Shown piece after piece: positions 25,113 through 33,639 of a stretch of DNA of 64,000 nt (the stretch's first letter is position 1; the number at the start of each line of letters is the position of its first letter). A model generated the notes under the pieces. The model was not told the origin of the DNA. It searched no databases and worked only from the letters and a program-made list of their open reading frames with translations. Source of the DNA: Streptomyces hyaluromycini (lineage in GTDB: Bacteria; Actinomycetota; Actinomycetes; Streptomycetales; Streptomycetaceae); contig NZ_BCFL01000042.1 in assembly GCF_002217755.1 (NCBI RefSeq), positions 41,272 to 105,271 on the forward strand, written 5' to 3'. A program made the position numbers and the translations under genes.

Positions 25113-26054
25113 ATGACGACGCGTGAGGTGGAGCACGAGATCACCATCGACGCACCGGCCGCCGCGATCTACCAGTTGCTCGCGGACGTGGTCAACTGGC
25201 CGCGCATCTTCTCGCCCACCATCTTTGTCGACCGAGAGCCGACCGGTGCCGGGCAGGAACGCATCCGGATCTGGGCCACCGCGAACGGCACGGCCAAGAA
25301 CTGGACCTCGCGCCGCACCCTGGACCCGCAGGTCCTGCGGATCACCTTCCGGCAGGAGGTGTCCGCGCCGCCGGTGGCGGCCATGGGAGGTGCCTGGATC
25401 ATCGAGCCGCTGGCCGCGGACCGGTCCCGGGTACGGCTGCTGCACGAATATCGGGCCGTAGACGACGATCCGCACGACCTGCTGTGGATCGAACGGGCGG
25501 TGGACAAGAACAGCACCGCCGAACTGGCCGCGCTCAAGGCCAACGTGGAAACGGCGCACGCCGCCGACACCGACGAGCTGACGTTCTCGTTCACCGACAG
25601 CGTCCGAATCGCCGGCAGCGCCAAGGACGCGTTCGACTTCATCAACGACGCGGCGCTGTGGCCCGAGCGGCTTCCCCACGTGGCGGTCGCCCGGCTGACC
25701 GAGGACACCCCGGGTCTGCAGCGCCTGGAGATGGACACCCGGGCCAAGGACGGCTCGGTCCACACCACGGCCTCCTACCGGGTGGTCTTCCCGCACTACC
25801 GGATCGTCTACAAGCAGGTCACGCTGCCCGCGTTGATGACGTTGCACACCGGAGAGTGGACGTTCGAGGAGAATGAACAGGGCACCGCGGCCTCGTCACA
25901 GCACACGGTGACCATCAACACCGCCAACATCGCCGCTGTGCTGGGCGAGCGGGCCACCGTCGCCCAGGCGCGCGACTATGTGCGCGAGGCGCTGTCGGCC
26001 AACAGCAGGGCGACGCTCGGGCACGCCAAGTCCTATGCCGAACAGAAGGCCTGA
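25113..26054 (+). CDS. Didomain aromatase/cyclase (ActVII/UrdL-like)
   Basis: A 313-residue protein made of two START/Bet-v-1-like (SRPBCC) domains, about residues 1-150 (EHEITIDAPAAAIYQLLADV, NWPRIFSPTIFV) and 155-305 (ITDSVRIAGS-like strand, NDAALWPERLPHV). Didomain enzymes close and aromatise the first ring of C9-reduced chains. This agrees with the ketoreductase next door. ATG at 25113 follows AGGACAGGAG. It is the last shared gene of the minimal angucycline operon. Confidence 0.93.
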   Translation: MTTREVEHEITIDAPAAAIYQLLADVVNWPRIFSPTIFVDREPTGAGQERIRIWATANGTAKNWTSRRTLDPQVLRITFRQEVSAPPVAAMGGAWIIEPLAADRSRVRLLHEYRAVDDDPHDLLWIERAVDKNSTAELAALKANVETAHAADTDELTFSFTDSVRIAGSAKDAFDFINDAALWPERLPHVAVARLTEDTPGLQRLEMDTRAKDGSVHTTASYRVVFPHYRIVYKQVTLPALMTLHTGEWTFEENEQGTAASSQHTVTINTANIAAVLGERATVAQARDYVREALSANSRATLGHAKSYAEQKA

Positions 26055-26056
26055 TC

Positions 26057-27517
26057 GTGGCCGAGGACCGTTCGTCCGCCGACGTCGTGGTCGTCGGGGC
26101 CGGCCCGGTCGGGCTGCTGCTCGCTGGTGAGCTGGCCGGGGCGGGCGTCGACGTGGTGGTGCTGGAGCGGCTGGACGTCCCCACCACCGCGTCCCGTGCC
26201 TCCACGCTGCACGCCCGCACCATGGAGATCCTCGACAGCCGCGGCCTGCTGCCGCGGTTCGGCCGCCCGCTCAGTGAGCTGCGCGGCCACTTCGGCGGCA
26301 TACCGCTGGACCTGACGCTGCCCAGTTCCCACCCGGGCCAGTGGAAGGTGCCGCAGACGACCACCGAGGCGGTGCTGCAGGAGTGGGCGATCGCCCGCGG
26401 CGCCGTCATCCGCCGCGGCATCGAGGTCACCGACGTTGCCGAGGGCACCGGCCAGGTGGCCGTCCGGGCAGCCGGCCGGGGCGGCGAAGCCGTGGTCCGC
26501 GCCTCCTACGTGGTGGCGTGCGACGGCGAGGACAGCACCGTACGGCGCCTGGTCGGTGCCGACTTCCCCGGCCAGGACGCGGGGCGCGAGCTGCTGCGGG
26601 CCGACGTGGACGGCATCGACGTACCCGACCGGCGCTTCGAGAGGCTGCCCGAGGGGCTGGCCATCGCGGCGCGCCGCGCGGACGGGGTGACCCGGGTGAT
26701 GGTGCACGACTTCGGCGCCCGGGCGGGCCACCGCGACAGCGAGGCCTCCTTTGAAGAGGTCGCCGCTGCCTGGAAGCAGGTCACCGGCGAGGACATCTCG
26801 GCCGGCACCCCGCTGTGGGTGAACTCCTTTGGCGATGTCTCCCGGCTGCTGGCCCGCTACCGGCACGGCCGGGTGCTTTTCGCCGGGGACGCCGCGCACA
26901 AGCAGATGCCCATCGGCGGGCAGGCCCTCAACCTCGGCCTGCAGGACGCCTTCAACCTCGGCTGGAAGCTGGCCGCGGTCATTCGCGGCCAGAACGGCGA
27001 GGAGCTGCTGGACACGTACCACGACGAGCGGCACGCGGTCGGCACCAGGGTGCTGGTCAACATCCGTGCCCAGGCACTGATGCTGCTCGGCGGCCCGGAC
27101 GTGGAGCCGCTGCGGTCGGTGCTGGCCGAGCTGATCGGCCACGAGGAGATACGGGCCCACCTGGCGGGCATGATCAGCGGCCTGGACATCCGCTACGACA
27201 TGGGCGGCGGCAGCCACCCGCTGCTGGGGGCCCGGCTGCCGCACGCCACGCTGCGGGCCGGCGGAGATCGGGTGACCACCGCAGCCCTGCTCCACGGCGG
27301 CAGCGGACTGCTGCTGGACCTGCGCGGCGGGCGCGGCGGCGGCCTGGAGTGCGCGGGCTGGCCGGATCGGGTCACGGCCGTGAACGGGCGGGCCGGCCCC
27401 GGCAGCGCTCTGGACGGCGCCGGGGCAGTCCTGGTGCGCCCCGACGGCTACGTGGCCTGGGCGGGCGACGAGGGGTTGACCGAGGCGCTGACCCGCTGGT
27501 TCGGCCCGGCCCGCTGA
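26057..27517 (+). CDS. FAD-dependent aromatic oxygenase 4
   Basis: A 486-residue group A flavoprotein. It has VGAGPVGLLLAGELAGAG near residue 11, VVACDGEDSTVRRLVGADFPG near 152, FAGDAAHKQMPIGGQALNLG near 275 and a C-terminal LVRPDGYVAWAG. It starts two bases after the cyclase stop (GTG 26057), so it is translationally linked to the core operon. Lysine in HKQMP and GGQALNLG instead of GAQGMSVG put it in a different subgroup from oxygenases 1-3, closer to UrdM/JadF-type enzymes that do Baeyer-Villiger-like or dehydration-coupled chemistry (inference). It shares a 99-base tract with oxygenase 5 at 97 of 99 positions. Confidence 0.86.
   Translation: MAEDRSSADVVVVGAGPVGLLLAGELAGAGVDVVVLERLDVPTTASRASTLHARTMEILDSRGLLPRFGRPLSELRGHFGGIPLDLTLPSSHPGQWKVPQTTTEAVLQEWAIARGAVIRRGIEVTDVAEGTGQVAVRAAGRGGEAVVRASYVVACDGEDSTVRRLVGADFPGQDAGRELLRADVDGIDVPDRRFERLPEGLAIAARRADGVTRVMVHDFGARAGHRDSEASFEEVAAAWKQVTGEDISAGTPLWVNSFGDVSRLLARYRHGRVLFAGDAAHKQMPIGGQALNLGLQDAFNLGWKLAAVIRGQNGEELLDTYHDERHAVGTRVLVNIRAQALMLLGGPDVEPLRSVLAELIGHEEIRAHLAGMISGLDIRYDMGGGSHPLLGARLPHATLRAGGDRVTTAALLHGGSGLLLDLRGGRGGGLECAGWPDRVTAVNGRAGPGSALDGAGAVLVRPDGYVAWAGDEGLTEALTRWFGPAR
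26940..27038 (+). repeat. Near-identical 99-bp tract shared by oxygenases 4 and 5 (copy 1)
   Basis: Bases 26940-27038 match 28527-28625 at 97 of 99 positions (differences only at two wobble bases in the AACGGCGAGGAG segment), while sequence on both sides quickly diverges to ordinary paralogue levels. The tract encodes QDAFNLGWKLAAVIRG and the following residues. Confidence 0.8.
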
Positions 27518-27616
27518 CCGGCCGCGGGCCGCTTCCGCGCACGGCCGGCCGGCCGGACGGGGCGGCCGTCGGCACACACCGAAACGTTTTCCCATTACCA
27601 GGAGGGATTCCCCATC

Positions 27617-29161
27617 ATGGCAGCGACAGCGGTTGACGCCGACGTCATCGTCGTCGGTGCAGGACCGACCGGGCTGATGCTCGCCGGTGAACTGTGCCTC
27701 GGCGGAGCACGCGTCGTCGTCCTGGAGAAACTGACCGAGCCCACCGGGCAGTCGCGGGGCCTCGGCTTTACCGCCCGTGCCATGGAAGTGTTCGACGCGC
27801 GCGGGCTGCTGCCCCGCTTCGGGCAGGGCGAGACCCTCGACGTCAGCCCCATGGGCCACTTCGGCGGGACCGTGTTCGACTTCACGGTCCTGCCCGACGC
27901 CCACTTCGGCGCCCGCGGCATCCCGCAGAGCGTCACCGAGAAGGTCCTGGAGGACTGGGCGGGCGAGCTGGGCGCCGACATCCGGCGCGGCTGGGAGTAC
28001 GTCTCCCTCGACGACGGTTTCCTCGACGGCGACAGCGTGCGCCTCATGGCCCGCGATCCGCAGGGCGGCACACGGCGGCTGCGCGCTCACTGGCTGGTGG
28101 GCTGCGACGGCGGCAGCAGCCGGGTGCGGGCCGCGGCCGGGTTCGACTCTTCCGGCCGCGGCGCCACCCGCGGCATGTACCTGGCCGACGTCACCGGCGT
28201 GAAGCTGCGCCATCGCCCGCTGGGCGAACGCACGCCCTACGGCATGGTGATGTCCGCCCCGCTGGCCGAGGGTGTGGACCGAATCATTGTCTGCCCCGAC
28301 GGCACACCCGTCCGCGAGCGGGAACGCACCATCACCTTCACCGAGGTGGCAGCCGCCTGGCGGCACATCACGGGCGAGGACATCTCCGGCGGCAGCGCGG
28401 ACTGGGTGAGCTCCTTCACCGACGCCACACGCCAGACGACGCAGTACCGGCGCGGCCGGGTCCTCCTGGCCGGCGACGCCGCCCATATCCACCTGCCGGC
28501 CGGCGGACAGGGCCTGAGCGCCGGCGTGCAGGACGCCTTCAACCTCGGCTGGAAGCTGGCCGCGGTCATTCGCGGCCAGAACGGTGAAGAGCTGCTGGAC
28601 ACGTACCACGACGAGCGGCACGCGGCCGGCCGTCGGCTGCTGATGAACACCCGCGCCCAGGGCACCGTCTACCTCGGCGGGGCCGAGGCGGACCCACTGC
28701 GCGAGCTCTTCGGCGAACTGATTCGGTACGACGACGTCAAGCGCCACCTGGCTGGCATGGTCAGCCACGTAGACCTGCGCTACGACCTCGGTGAGGACGA
28801 CGCCCACCCGCTGACCGGCCGTCGCATGCCGCCGCGGCCGCTGACCTGCTCCGACGGCACCGTCGGCATCGCCCGCCTGCTCCAGTCCGGCTACGGGATC
28901 CTGCTGGACCTGGCCGACGACGCGGACGTACGCCGGGAGGCGGCCGAATGGGAGGGCCGGGTATCGACGGCGACGATGTCGGTGCAGCCGGTCGACGGCA
29001 CCGACATCCTGGCCGGCGTCCAAGCCGTACTCGTGCGCCCCGACGGCTACGTGGCCTGGGCGGGCAGCCCGGCCGACGGCGGTCTGAAGAGGCTGCGGGC
29101 TGCCATGGAGCGATGGTTCGGTCCGGCCGACTGGTCGGCGGGCCGGCGTCCCGCCGCCTGA
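27617..29161 (+). CDS. FAD-dependent aromatic oxygenase 5
   Basis: A 514-residue group A flavoprotein with VGAGPTGLMLAGELCLGG near residue 13, LVGCDGGSSRVRAAAGFDSSG near 162, LAGDAAHIHLPAGGQGLSAG near 288 and a C-terminal LVRPDGYVAWAGS. AGGAGGG lies before the ATG. It is the fifth such enzyme in the cluster, consistent with the many oxidations needed between prejadomycin and a kinamycin-like product (C5, C12 and B-ring steps). Which oxidation it performs cannot be told. It ends upstream of a strong bidirectional terminator. Confidence 0.86.
   Translation: MAATAVDADVIVVGAGPTGLMLAGELCLGGARVVVLEKLTEPTGQSRGLGFTARAMEVFDARGLLPRFGQGETLDVSPMGHFGGTVFDFTVLPDAHFGARGIPQSVTEKVLEDWAGELGADIRRGWEYVSLDDGFLDGDSVRLMARDPQGGTRRLRAHWLVGCDGGSSRVRAAAGFDSSGRGATRGMYLADVTGVKLRHRPLGERTPYGMVMSAPLAEGVDRIIVCPDGTPVRERERTITFTEVAAAWRHITGEDISGGSADWVSSFTDATRQTTQYRRGRVLLAGDAAHIHLPAGGQGLSAGVQDAFNLGWKLAAVIRGQNGEELLDTYHDERHAAGRRLLMNTRAQGTVYLGGAEADPLRELFGELIRYDDVKRHLAGMVSHVDLRYDLGEDDAHPLTGRRMPPRPLTCSDGTVGIARLLQSGYGILLDLADDADVRREAAEWEGRVSTATMSVQPVDGTDILAGVQAVLVRPDGYVAWAGSPADGGLKRLRAAMERWFGPADWSAGRRPAA
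28527..28625 (+). repeat. Near-identical 99-bp tract shared by oxygenases 4 and 5 (copy 2)
   Basis: Second copy of the tract at 26940-27038, inside oxygenase 5 at the matching protein position. Even synonymous sites are conserved, which points to recent gene conversion rather than selection on protein alone. Confidence 0.8.
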
Positions 29162-29204
29162 GCCGCCCCCTCGGCGCGGTTCGCCGACGCCCGCACACAA
29201 CACG

Positions 29205-29242
29205 CAGCGGCCCCGGAGCGGGCGAACACTCCGGGGCCGCTG
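29205..29242. terminator. 14-bp-stem bidirectional terminator
   Basis: CAGCGGCCCCGGAG (29205-29218) pairs perfectly with CTCCGGGGCCGCTG (29229-29242) around a 10-base loop. It sits between convergent genes: oxygenase 5 ends 29161 and the methyltransferase-like gene ends 29267. Confidence 0.8.
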
Positions 29243-29266
29243 AACCGTATGCCCGCGCCTGCCGGG

Positions 29267-30352
29267 TCAGACCGCAGTGGCCTCCACGATGGACACCGCG
29301 GCGGCGGTCTCCACCACGCGCTCCATCGTGAAGCCGGCCCGGGCGACCAGGTCGGCGTACTGGGAGGCGGTGCGCTCCTTGCCGCCCACCAGCAGCAGCA
29401 GCCACAAGTCGACCAGCTTGCCGGAGTGCGGTTCGTTGCCCTCCTCCGGCGGAACCATCTCGATCAGCAGCAGTTTGCCGCCCGGCTTCATGGCAGCCCG
29501 CACGTTGCGCAGGATCTGCAGCGCCTGCTCCTCGGGCCAGTCGTGCAGGATGTGCTTGAGCACATAGGCGTCCCCGCCGGGCACCACCGAATCGAACATC
29601 CCTCCGGCGACCGTGCGGCACCGCCCGTCGACGCCCTCCGCGGCCAGGAATTCCGCCGCCCCGTTCCCCTCGACCCGCGGGTCGGACAGAACTCCGCTGA
29701 CATGCGGCGCCTGCTGCAGAATTCCCGCGATCAGCCCGCCGCGGCCGCCGCAGAAGTCCACCACGGTGCCGAAGCCGGAGAAGTCGTAGGCCGCCAGCAC
29801 CGGCCCGGTCTCGGTTTCCGAGAGGGCGCCCATTCCCTTCATGAACACCTCGCCGTACTCGGCGTTGTGCTCCAGGTACTCGAAGGCCCCCATGCCCCGC
29901 AGTTTCGGCAGGCTCGGCTCACCGGTGACCACGGCCTCCAGGAGGTGCGCCCAGTCCTCCCAGTGGATCGGGTGCCCCATCAGCAGGGCGAGGTCACGCA
30001 TCGACATCGGGTGGTCCGCGCGCAGCGCGTCGGCTATCGGGGTGAGCTCGTACATGCCGTCCGGCCGCCGCGCGAAGATCTGATGACTGGCGAGCAGGCG
30101 CAGCAGCCGGGCCACCGCGTCCTCGTCCGCCTCGACCTGCTTGGCGACCTGAGCCGGCGACAGCGGCCCATCGGCCAGCGCCTCGGCGATCCCGAGCCGG
30201 GCGGCGACGTACACCGACTGGGTGACCATGGAACCCATCACGATCTCCAGCAGCGCGAACGGAGCAGGCGCCAGGTCCTGGGACGCGCGCTGCAGGTCCG
30301 CCCGGGATTTCTCCACGGCTCGGACCACTGGCGGGGGCGGAAATACGGGCAT
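29267..30352 (-). CDS. O-methyltransferase-fold protein with altered SAM motif (AlpH-like candidate)
   Basis: A 361-residue protein: N-terminal winged-helix dimerisation domain (about 30-115) and C-terminal Rossmann domain (about 170-355). The catalytic-base region HILHDW (267-272) is kept. The SAM-binding glycine loop reads VDFCGGRGG (198-206) where the family has VDVGGGxG, and the acidic ribose-binding loop reads SDPRV (223-227) where FDLPHV is usual. In kinamycin biosynthesis, AlpH, an O-methyltransferase-like enzyme, joins glutamylhydrazine to the polyketide without SAM. This gene's place beside the polyketide operon in a hydrazine-containing cluster makes it a good candidate for that role; ordinary O-methylation is the alternative. 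GGAGG precedes the ATG. Confidence 0.8.
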   Translation of the reverse strand: MPVFPPPPVVRAVEKSRADLQRASQDLAPAPFALLEIVMGSMVTQSVYVAARLGIAEALADGPLSPAQVAKQVEADEDAVARLLRLLASHQIFARRPDGMYELTPIADALRADHPMSMRDLALLMGHPIHWEDWAHLLEAVVTGEPSLPKLRGMGAFEYLEHNAEYGEVFMKGMGALSETETGPVLAAYDFSGFGTVVDFCGGRGGLIAGILQQAPHVSGVLSDPRVEGNGAAEFLAAEGVDGRCRTVAGGMFDSVVPGGDAYVLKHILHDWPEEQALQILRNVRAAMKPGGKLLLIEMVPPEEGNEPHSGKLVDLWLLLLVGGKERTASQYADLVARAGFTMERVVETAAAVSIVEATAV

Positions 30353-30552
30353 GTAAATACCTCCGGTGCGACCTCTCGGATTTTCCGTCCCTCTCGCGTG
30401 AAGGGACCCGGCAAAGCAGGGTAATTAAAAGACCTACATGCTCCCTGGAGGCGTACTCGAATCTGTACGCCATCGCTTCTGAATGACATTGCGTCAGCAG
30501 TGTTGCTTGACCTTGAATAGGCTTCGGCAGAATTTAAGGTCGAGGAGGCCCT

Positions 30553-31509
30553 ATGGGGTTGGGATTTCTATTGGGTGGCGGTGTCACCCGTGAGCCGCAG
30601 GGAATGGAGCTGTACCAGGCATTTCCCGTGATGCGCGACCTCTACGAGCAGATCGCCGACTGGTGCGCCCTGCCGGTCTCCATGCTGCTCGGCGACGAGC
30701 TGCCGCGGGAGGCCGAGGTGCAGCAGAGCCTCGCCGCCGTCCGACAGGCGGCGCTGTCCATGGCGGTGCACGACATCCTCGCCGAGCAGCACGTGCACCC
30801 GTCCGTGATCGGCGGACTCAGCCTCGGCGGCATGGCCGGTGCCGCGCTGGCCGGAGCCGTGCCCAGGAAGCAGGTGTTCCGGCTGATGGCGGCCGGGGTC
30901 GACTTCCCGGGCTGGCCGGAATCCGCACCCCGGCAGGGCATGGCCGTGGTCACCGTGCCGGACGGCGAACGGATCGGCTCCTATCTGGCCGGCCACCCCC
31001 GGGTTCACCCGGCCGTGTTCGTGGGCGCCGCAGCCGACGGATCCGGGACGTTCGTCGTGGTGGGCGGAGAGGCCGATGCCCTGGATCGGCTGGCCGAGGC
31101 CCACCCCGGCGGCGTCGTCACGGCGGTACCGGGGGAACTGGCGATCCACACACCGCTGCGTGAGCCCTATCGCGCCTTTCTCGCACCGTATCTGGCGGAG
31201 CTGGAATTCAAGAACCCCTCGCTCCCCCTGTACTCGGGCCTGGACAAGAAGCGGTTGACCACCGCCGACGAGATACGGGACATGTTCGATCGCAATCCCG
31301 TCGAGTCGGTGCACCTGCCGTACATCCACGACGGCATGGTCGACGCCGGTGTCGAACTCGCGATCATCGTCAGCGCGTCCATTCCCCCCGGACTGCTGAC
31401 ACTTCCGTTCCCGGTGGTCCATGTGGACCAGCCGGAGGACCTGCAGAAGGTGTTCTCCACCCTCTACGAACTCGACGTCCGGTACCCGGAAAGGAGCCTG
31501 GTGGCGTGA
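30553..31509 (+). CDS. FabD-like acyltransferase
   Basis: A 318-residue malonyl-transferase-fold protein. The nucleophile elbow is GLSLGG with Ser90, and the catalytic His is about residue 199 in LAIHTPLRE. The N-terminal oxyanion motif, normally GQGxQ, reads GGGVTRE here, and GHSLG is GLSLG, so it is not a standard housekeeping FabD. Such proteins in type II clusters (ZhuC, Lom62-like) load or edit starter units. It is preceded by a 200-base AT-richer promoter region shared with the divergent methyltransferase-like gene and a GAGGAGG site. Its GTGA overlap with the next gene indicates joint action. Confidence 0.8.
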   Translation: MGLGFLLGGGVTREPQGMELYQAFPVMRDLYEQIADWCALPVSMLLGDELPREAEVQQSLAAVRQAALSMAVHDILAEQHVHPSVIGGLSLGGMAGAALAGAVPRKQVFRLMAAGVDFPGWPESAPRQGMAVVTVPDGERIGSYLAGHPRVHPAVFVGAAADGSGTFVVVGGEADALDRLAEAHPGGVVTAVPGELAIHTPLREPYRAFLAPYLAELEFKNPSLPLYSGLDKKRLTTADEIRDMFDRNPVESVHLPYIHDGMVDAGVELAIIVSASIPPGLLTLPFPVVHVDQPEDLQKVFSTLYELDVRYPERSLVA

Positions 31510-32594
31510 CCACGGAAGGACTGAGCGCGCGTGACTGCGAGCGCCTCATGGACGGGTGGCTGAACACCGATCTGGACGACTGGACCCGGAGCGTCGTGCG
31601 TCGGCACTTCGACCCCGAGTCCGGCAGCCCCTACTGGCTCAGGCGCGCCGCCGAACTGCCTTTCGACCCGCGGGACATCACCTGGTACGAGCAGCTGGCC
31701 GACCTCGGGCCGTTCGACCTCGACGTGCTGCGCCACTGCGACCCGGCCGACTTCGTCCCGAGGGCGGTGAAGCGCCCGCTGAACGGCCGGATCTGGGACA
31801 CCGGCGGCACCAGCGGCGCGCCCTGCCGGGTCTTCTACACCCGGGACATGCTCGTCCACCGCGGGGTGTGGCGCCGCTGGTCGTTCACGACCGAGGGCTT
31901 CGAGCCGCACCGAACCTGGCTCCAGGCCACCCCGACCGGGCCCCATCTGATCGGCAACGGGGTGTGGGAGACCGGGGAGCTGTATGCCGCGCGGGTGTAC
32001 GCCATCGACATGGACCCGCGCTGGGTCAAGCGGCTCATCGCCGGCGGCCGCCTGGAGCAGGCCCGCGAGTACACCGATCACCTGCTCGACCAGATCACCA
32101 TCGTGCTGTCCACCCGGCCCGTGGACTACATCAACACCACTCCGGCCCTGATGCTCGCCCTGGTCCGGCGGGAGCCGGAACTCGTCGCGCAACTGGCGGG
32201 GGTACGGCTCAGCGGTACTCACCTGACCCCGGCCGCCTACCGGGAGATCAGGAAGGCGCTCGGCGACGGACTCGTCGGCCGCAGCTACGGCAACACGTTC
32301 GGCAACGCCGCGGGCCTGCCGGTGGAGCAGCCGGACGACCTGATGCCCTACGTCCCGAACTTCCCGCAGGTCACCCATGCGGTGGTGGACAAGACCGATC
32401 AGCGCACCATCGTCCCGTACGGCGCCGTCGGCAGGGTGCGGCTAACCGTCCTGCACCAGGACCTCTTCCTGCCCAACATCCTGGAGCGGGACGAGGCCGT
32501 GCGCTACGACACGGGCGACCGGTTCCCCGTCGACGGAGTCGCCAACGTACGCCCGCTGCAGACAGCTGTCGGCAACGTGGAGGGGATCTACTGA
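31506..32594 (+). CDS. CapK/PaaK-like adenylate-forming protein
   Basis: A 362-residue protein of the phenylacetate-CoA ligase/CapK-like group. The phosphate-binding loop is DTGGTSGAPCRVFY (loop residues 99-104), and the later motifs RSYGNTFGNAAG and YDTGDRFPVDG correspond to the adenylate-binding and hinge regions. It is shorter than PaaK (about 430), ending near the hinge, so the small C-terminal domain is reduced. It probably activates a carboxylic acid as an adenylate. The GTGA overlap with the acyltransferase suggests that they prime or transfer one acyl group together: a non-acetate starter, an acyl decoration, or an acid conjugated to hydrazine. The substrate is unknown. Confidence 0.75.
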   Translation: MTTEGLSARDCERLMDGWLNTDLDDWTRSVVRRHFDPESGSPYWLRRAAELPFDPRDITWYEQLADLGPFDLDVLRHCDPADFVPRAVKRPLNGRIWDTGGTSGAPCRVFYTRDMLVHRGVWRRWSFTTEGFEPHRTWLQATPTGPHLIGNGVWETGELYAARVYAIDMDPRWVKRLIAGGRLEQAREYTDHLLDQITIVLSTRPVDYINTTPALMLALVRREPELVAQLAGVRLSGTHLTPAAYREIRKALGDGLVGRSYGNTFGNAAGLPVEQPDDLMPYVPNFPQVTHAVVDKTDQRTIVPYGAVGRVRLTVLHQDLFLPNILERDEAVRYDTGDRFPVDGVANVRPLQTAVGNVEGIY

Positions 32595-32597
32595 GAG

Positions 32598-32625
32598 CCC
32601 GGGGGACGGCGGGCCGGCCCCCGGG
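32598..32625. terminator. Stem-loop terminator between convergent operons
   Basis: CCCGGGGG (32598-32605) pairs with CCCCCGGG (32618-32625). It lies 4 bases after the CapK-like gene and 55 bases from the 3' end of the reverse-strand sugar operon. Confidence 0.6.
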
Positions 32626-32679
32626 TGACCCGGCCGGGACGACCGCACCGCAAGGCGCGGCCGTCCCGAGCGGAACGCG

Positions 32680-33639
32680 TCACCTCGCGGCCGGGTATCC
32701 GGCCGCGATCTGCGCCAGCAGTTCCGCCTGGCGGACGGTGGCCCCCTCGGCGACGACCCTGCCCTGCGCCGCTGCGGCGGCGAACGCCGCGACGCTGAGG
32801 GCGACCTGGTCGGCGGGCGGCAGGGGCGGGGAGCCCGGCAGGAGCCGGGGCACGTGCGTGGCCTGTGGTGTGAAGGCGTGCGAGAGGTCCAGCGTGGCCT
32901 GACTGCCGGTGAGGGTGTACTCCGAGCGGTAGGCGTGGTCCAGGCCGAAGGCGAGGGTGACCGTGGTGGACGTGGCGGCGTGCAGGAACAGGGCGGTGCC
33001 GGCCGTGGGCACACCGAGCCCGCCGGGATCGGACAGGTGGGAGGCGAGCAGGGTGAGGTCGGGCCCGAGCAGGTGGAGGGCCGCCCTCAGCGGGTAGACG
33101 CCGGTGTCCCACAGGGCGCCGCCGCCGAGGTCCGCCCGGTAGCGGATGTCACCGGGCGGACGCCGGGGAACGGTGAACTGAGCGTGCAGAGTCCGCAGTT
33201 CACCGAGGGCACGGTCGGCGATCAGCTTGCGGACCGCTTCGTGCTGTGGGTGCTGCACGAACATGACGTTCTCCATCAGGGCCAGCCGCCGGCGCGCGGC
33301 GAGCGCGAACAGCTCCGCCGTCGTCGTCGGCTCCAGCGTCAGCGGTTTCTCGGCCAGCACGTGCTTGCCCGCTTCCAGCGCCGCCCGCGTCCACCGTGCG
33401 TGCAGTGCGGCCGGCACCGGTATGTACACCGCGTCGACCGTGGGCTCGGCGAGCAGTGCCTCGTACCCCGTGATCGCGCGGCACCCGTACGGCCGGGCCG
33501 TCTCCTGCGCCGTGCGCGCATCCCGGCTGGCGACGGCGACGAGCCGGGTGGCCGGGCAGGCGGCGAAGGCCGGCAGCATCCGCCGCCGGGCGATGTCGGC
33601 GCAGCCCAGCACCCCGACCCGCAGCGGGGCCTCGGTCAC
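32680..33639 (-). CDS. NDP-hexose 3-ketoreductase (Gfo/Idh/MocA family, UrdT-like)
   Basis: A 319-residue NAD(P)-dependent reductase. The dinucleotide motif is RVGVLGCADIARR near residue 8, the AEKPLT motif with the catalytic Lys is near 88-93 (GKHVLAEKPLTLEP), and GGGALWDTGVYPL is near 165. It reduces the 3-keto group left by the 2,3-dehydratase, giving a 2,6-dideoxyhexose intermediate. GTG 33639 is preferred because it overlaps the upstream stop (GTGA); an alternative GTG 27 bases upstream has no better ribosome site. It is the last gene of the four-gene sugar operon. Confidence 0.85.
   Translation of the reverse strand: MTEAPLRVGVLGCADIARRRMLPAFAACPATRLVAVASRDARTAQETARPYGCRAITGYEALLAEPTVDAVYIPVPAALHARWTRAALEAGKHVLAEKPLTLEPTTTAELFALAARRRLALMENVMFVQHPQHEAVRKLIADRALGELRTLHAQFTVPRRPPGDIRYRADLGGGALWDTGVYPLRAALHLLGPDLTLLASHLSDPGGLGVPTAGTALFLHAATSTTVTLAFGLDHAYRSEYTLTGSQATLDLSHAFTPQATHVPRLLPGSPPLPPADQVALSVAAFAAAAAQGRVVAEGATVRQAELLAQIAAGYPAAR

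Noticed and set aside
26033..29203. A very long reverse-strand open frame (about 1050 codons) opposite oxygenases 4 and 5.
   Set aside because: It is the antisense shadow of two well-supported FAD genes; its translation is Gly/Ala/Val/Arg-biased with no domain or ribosome site.
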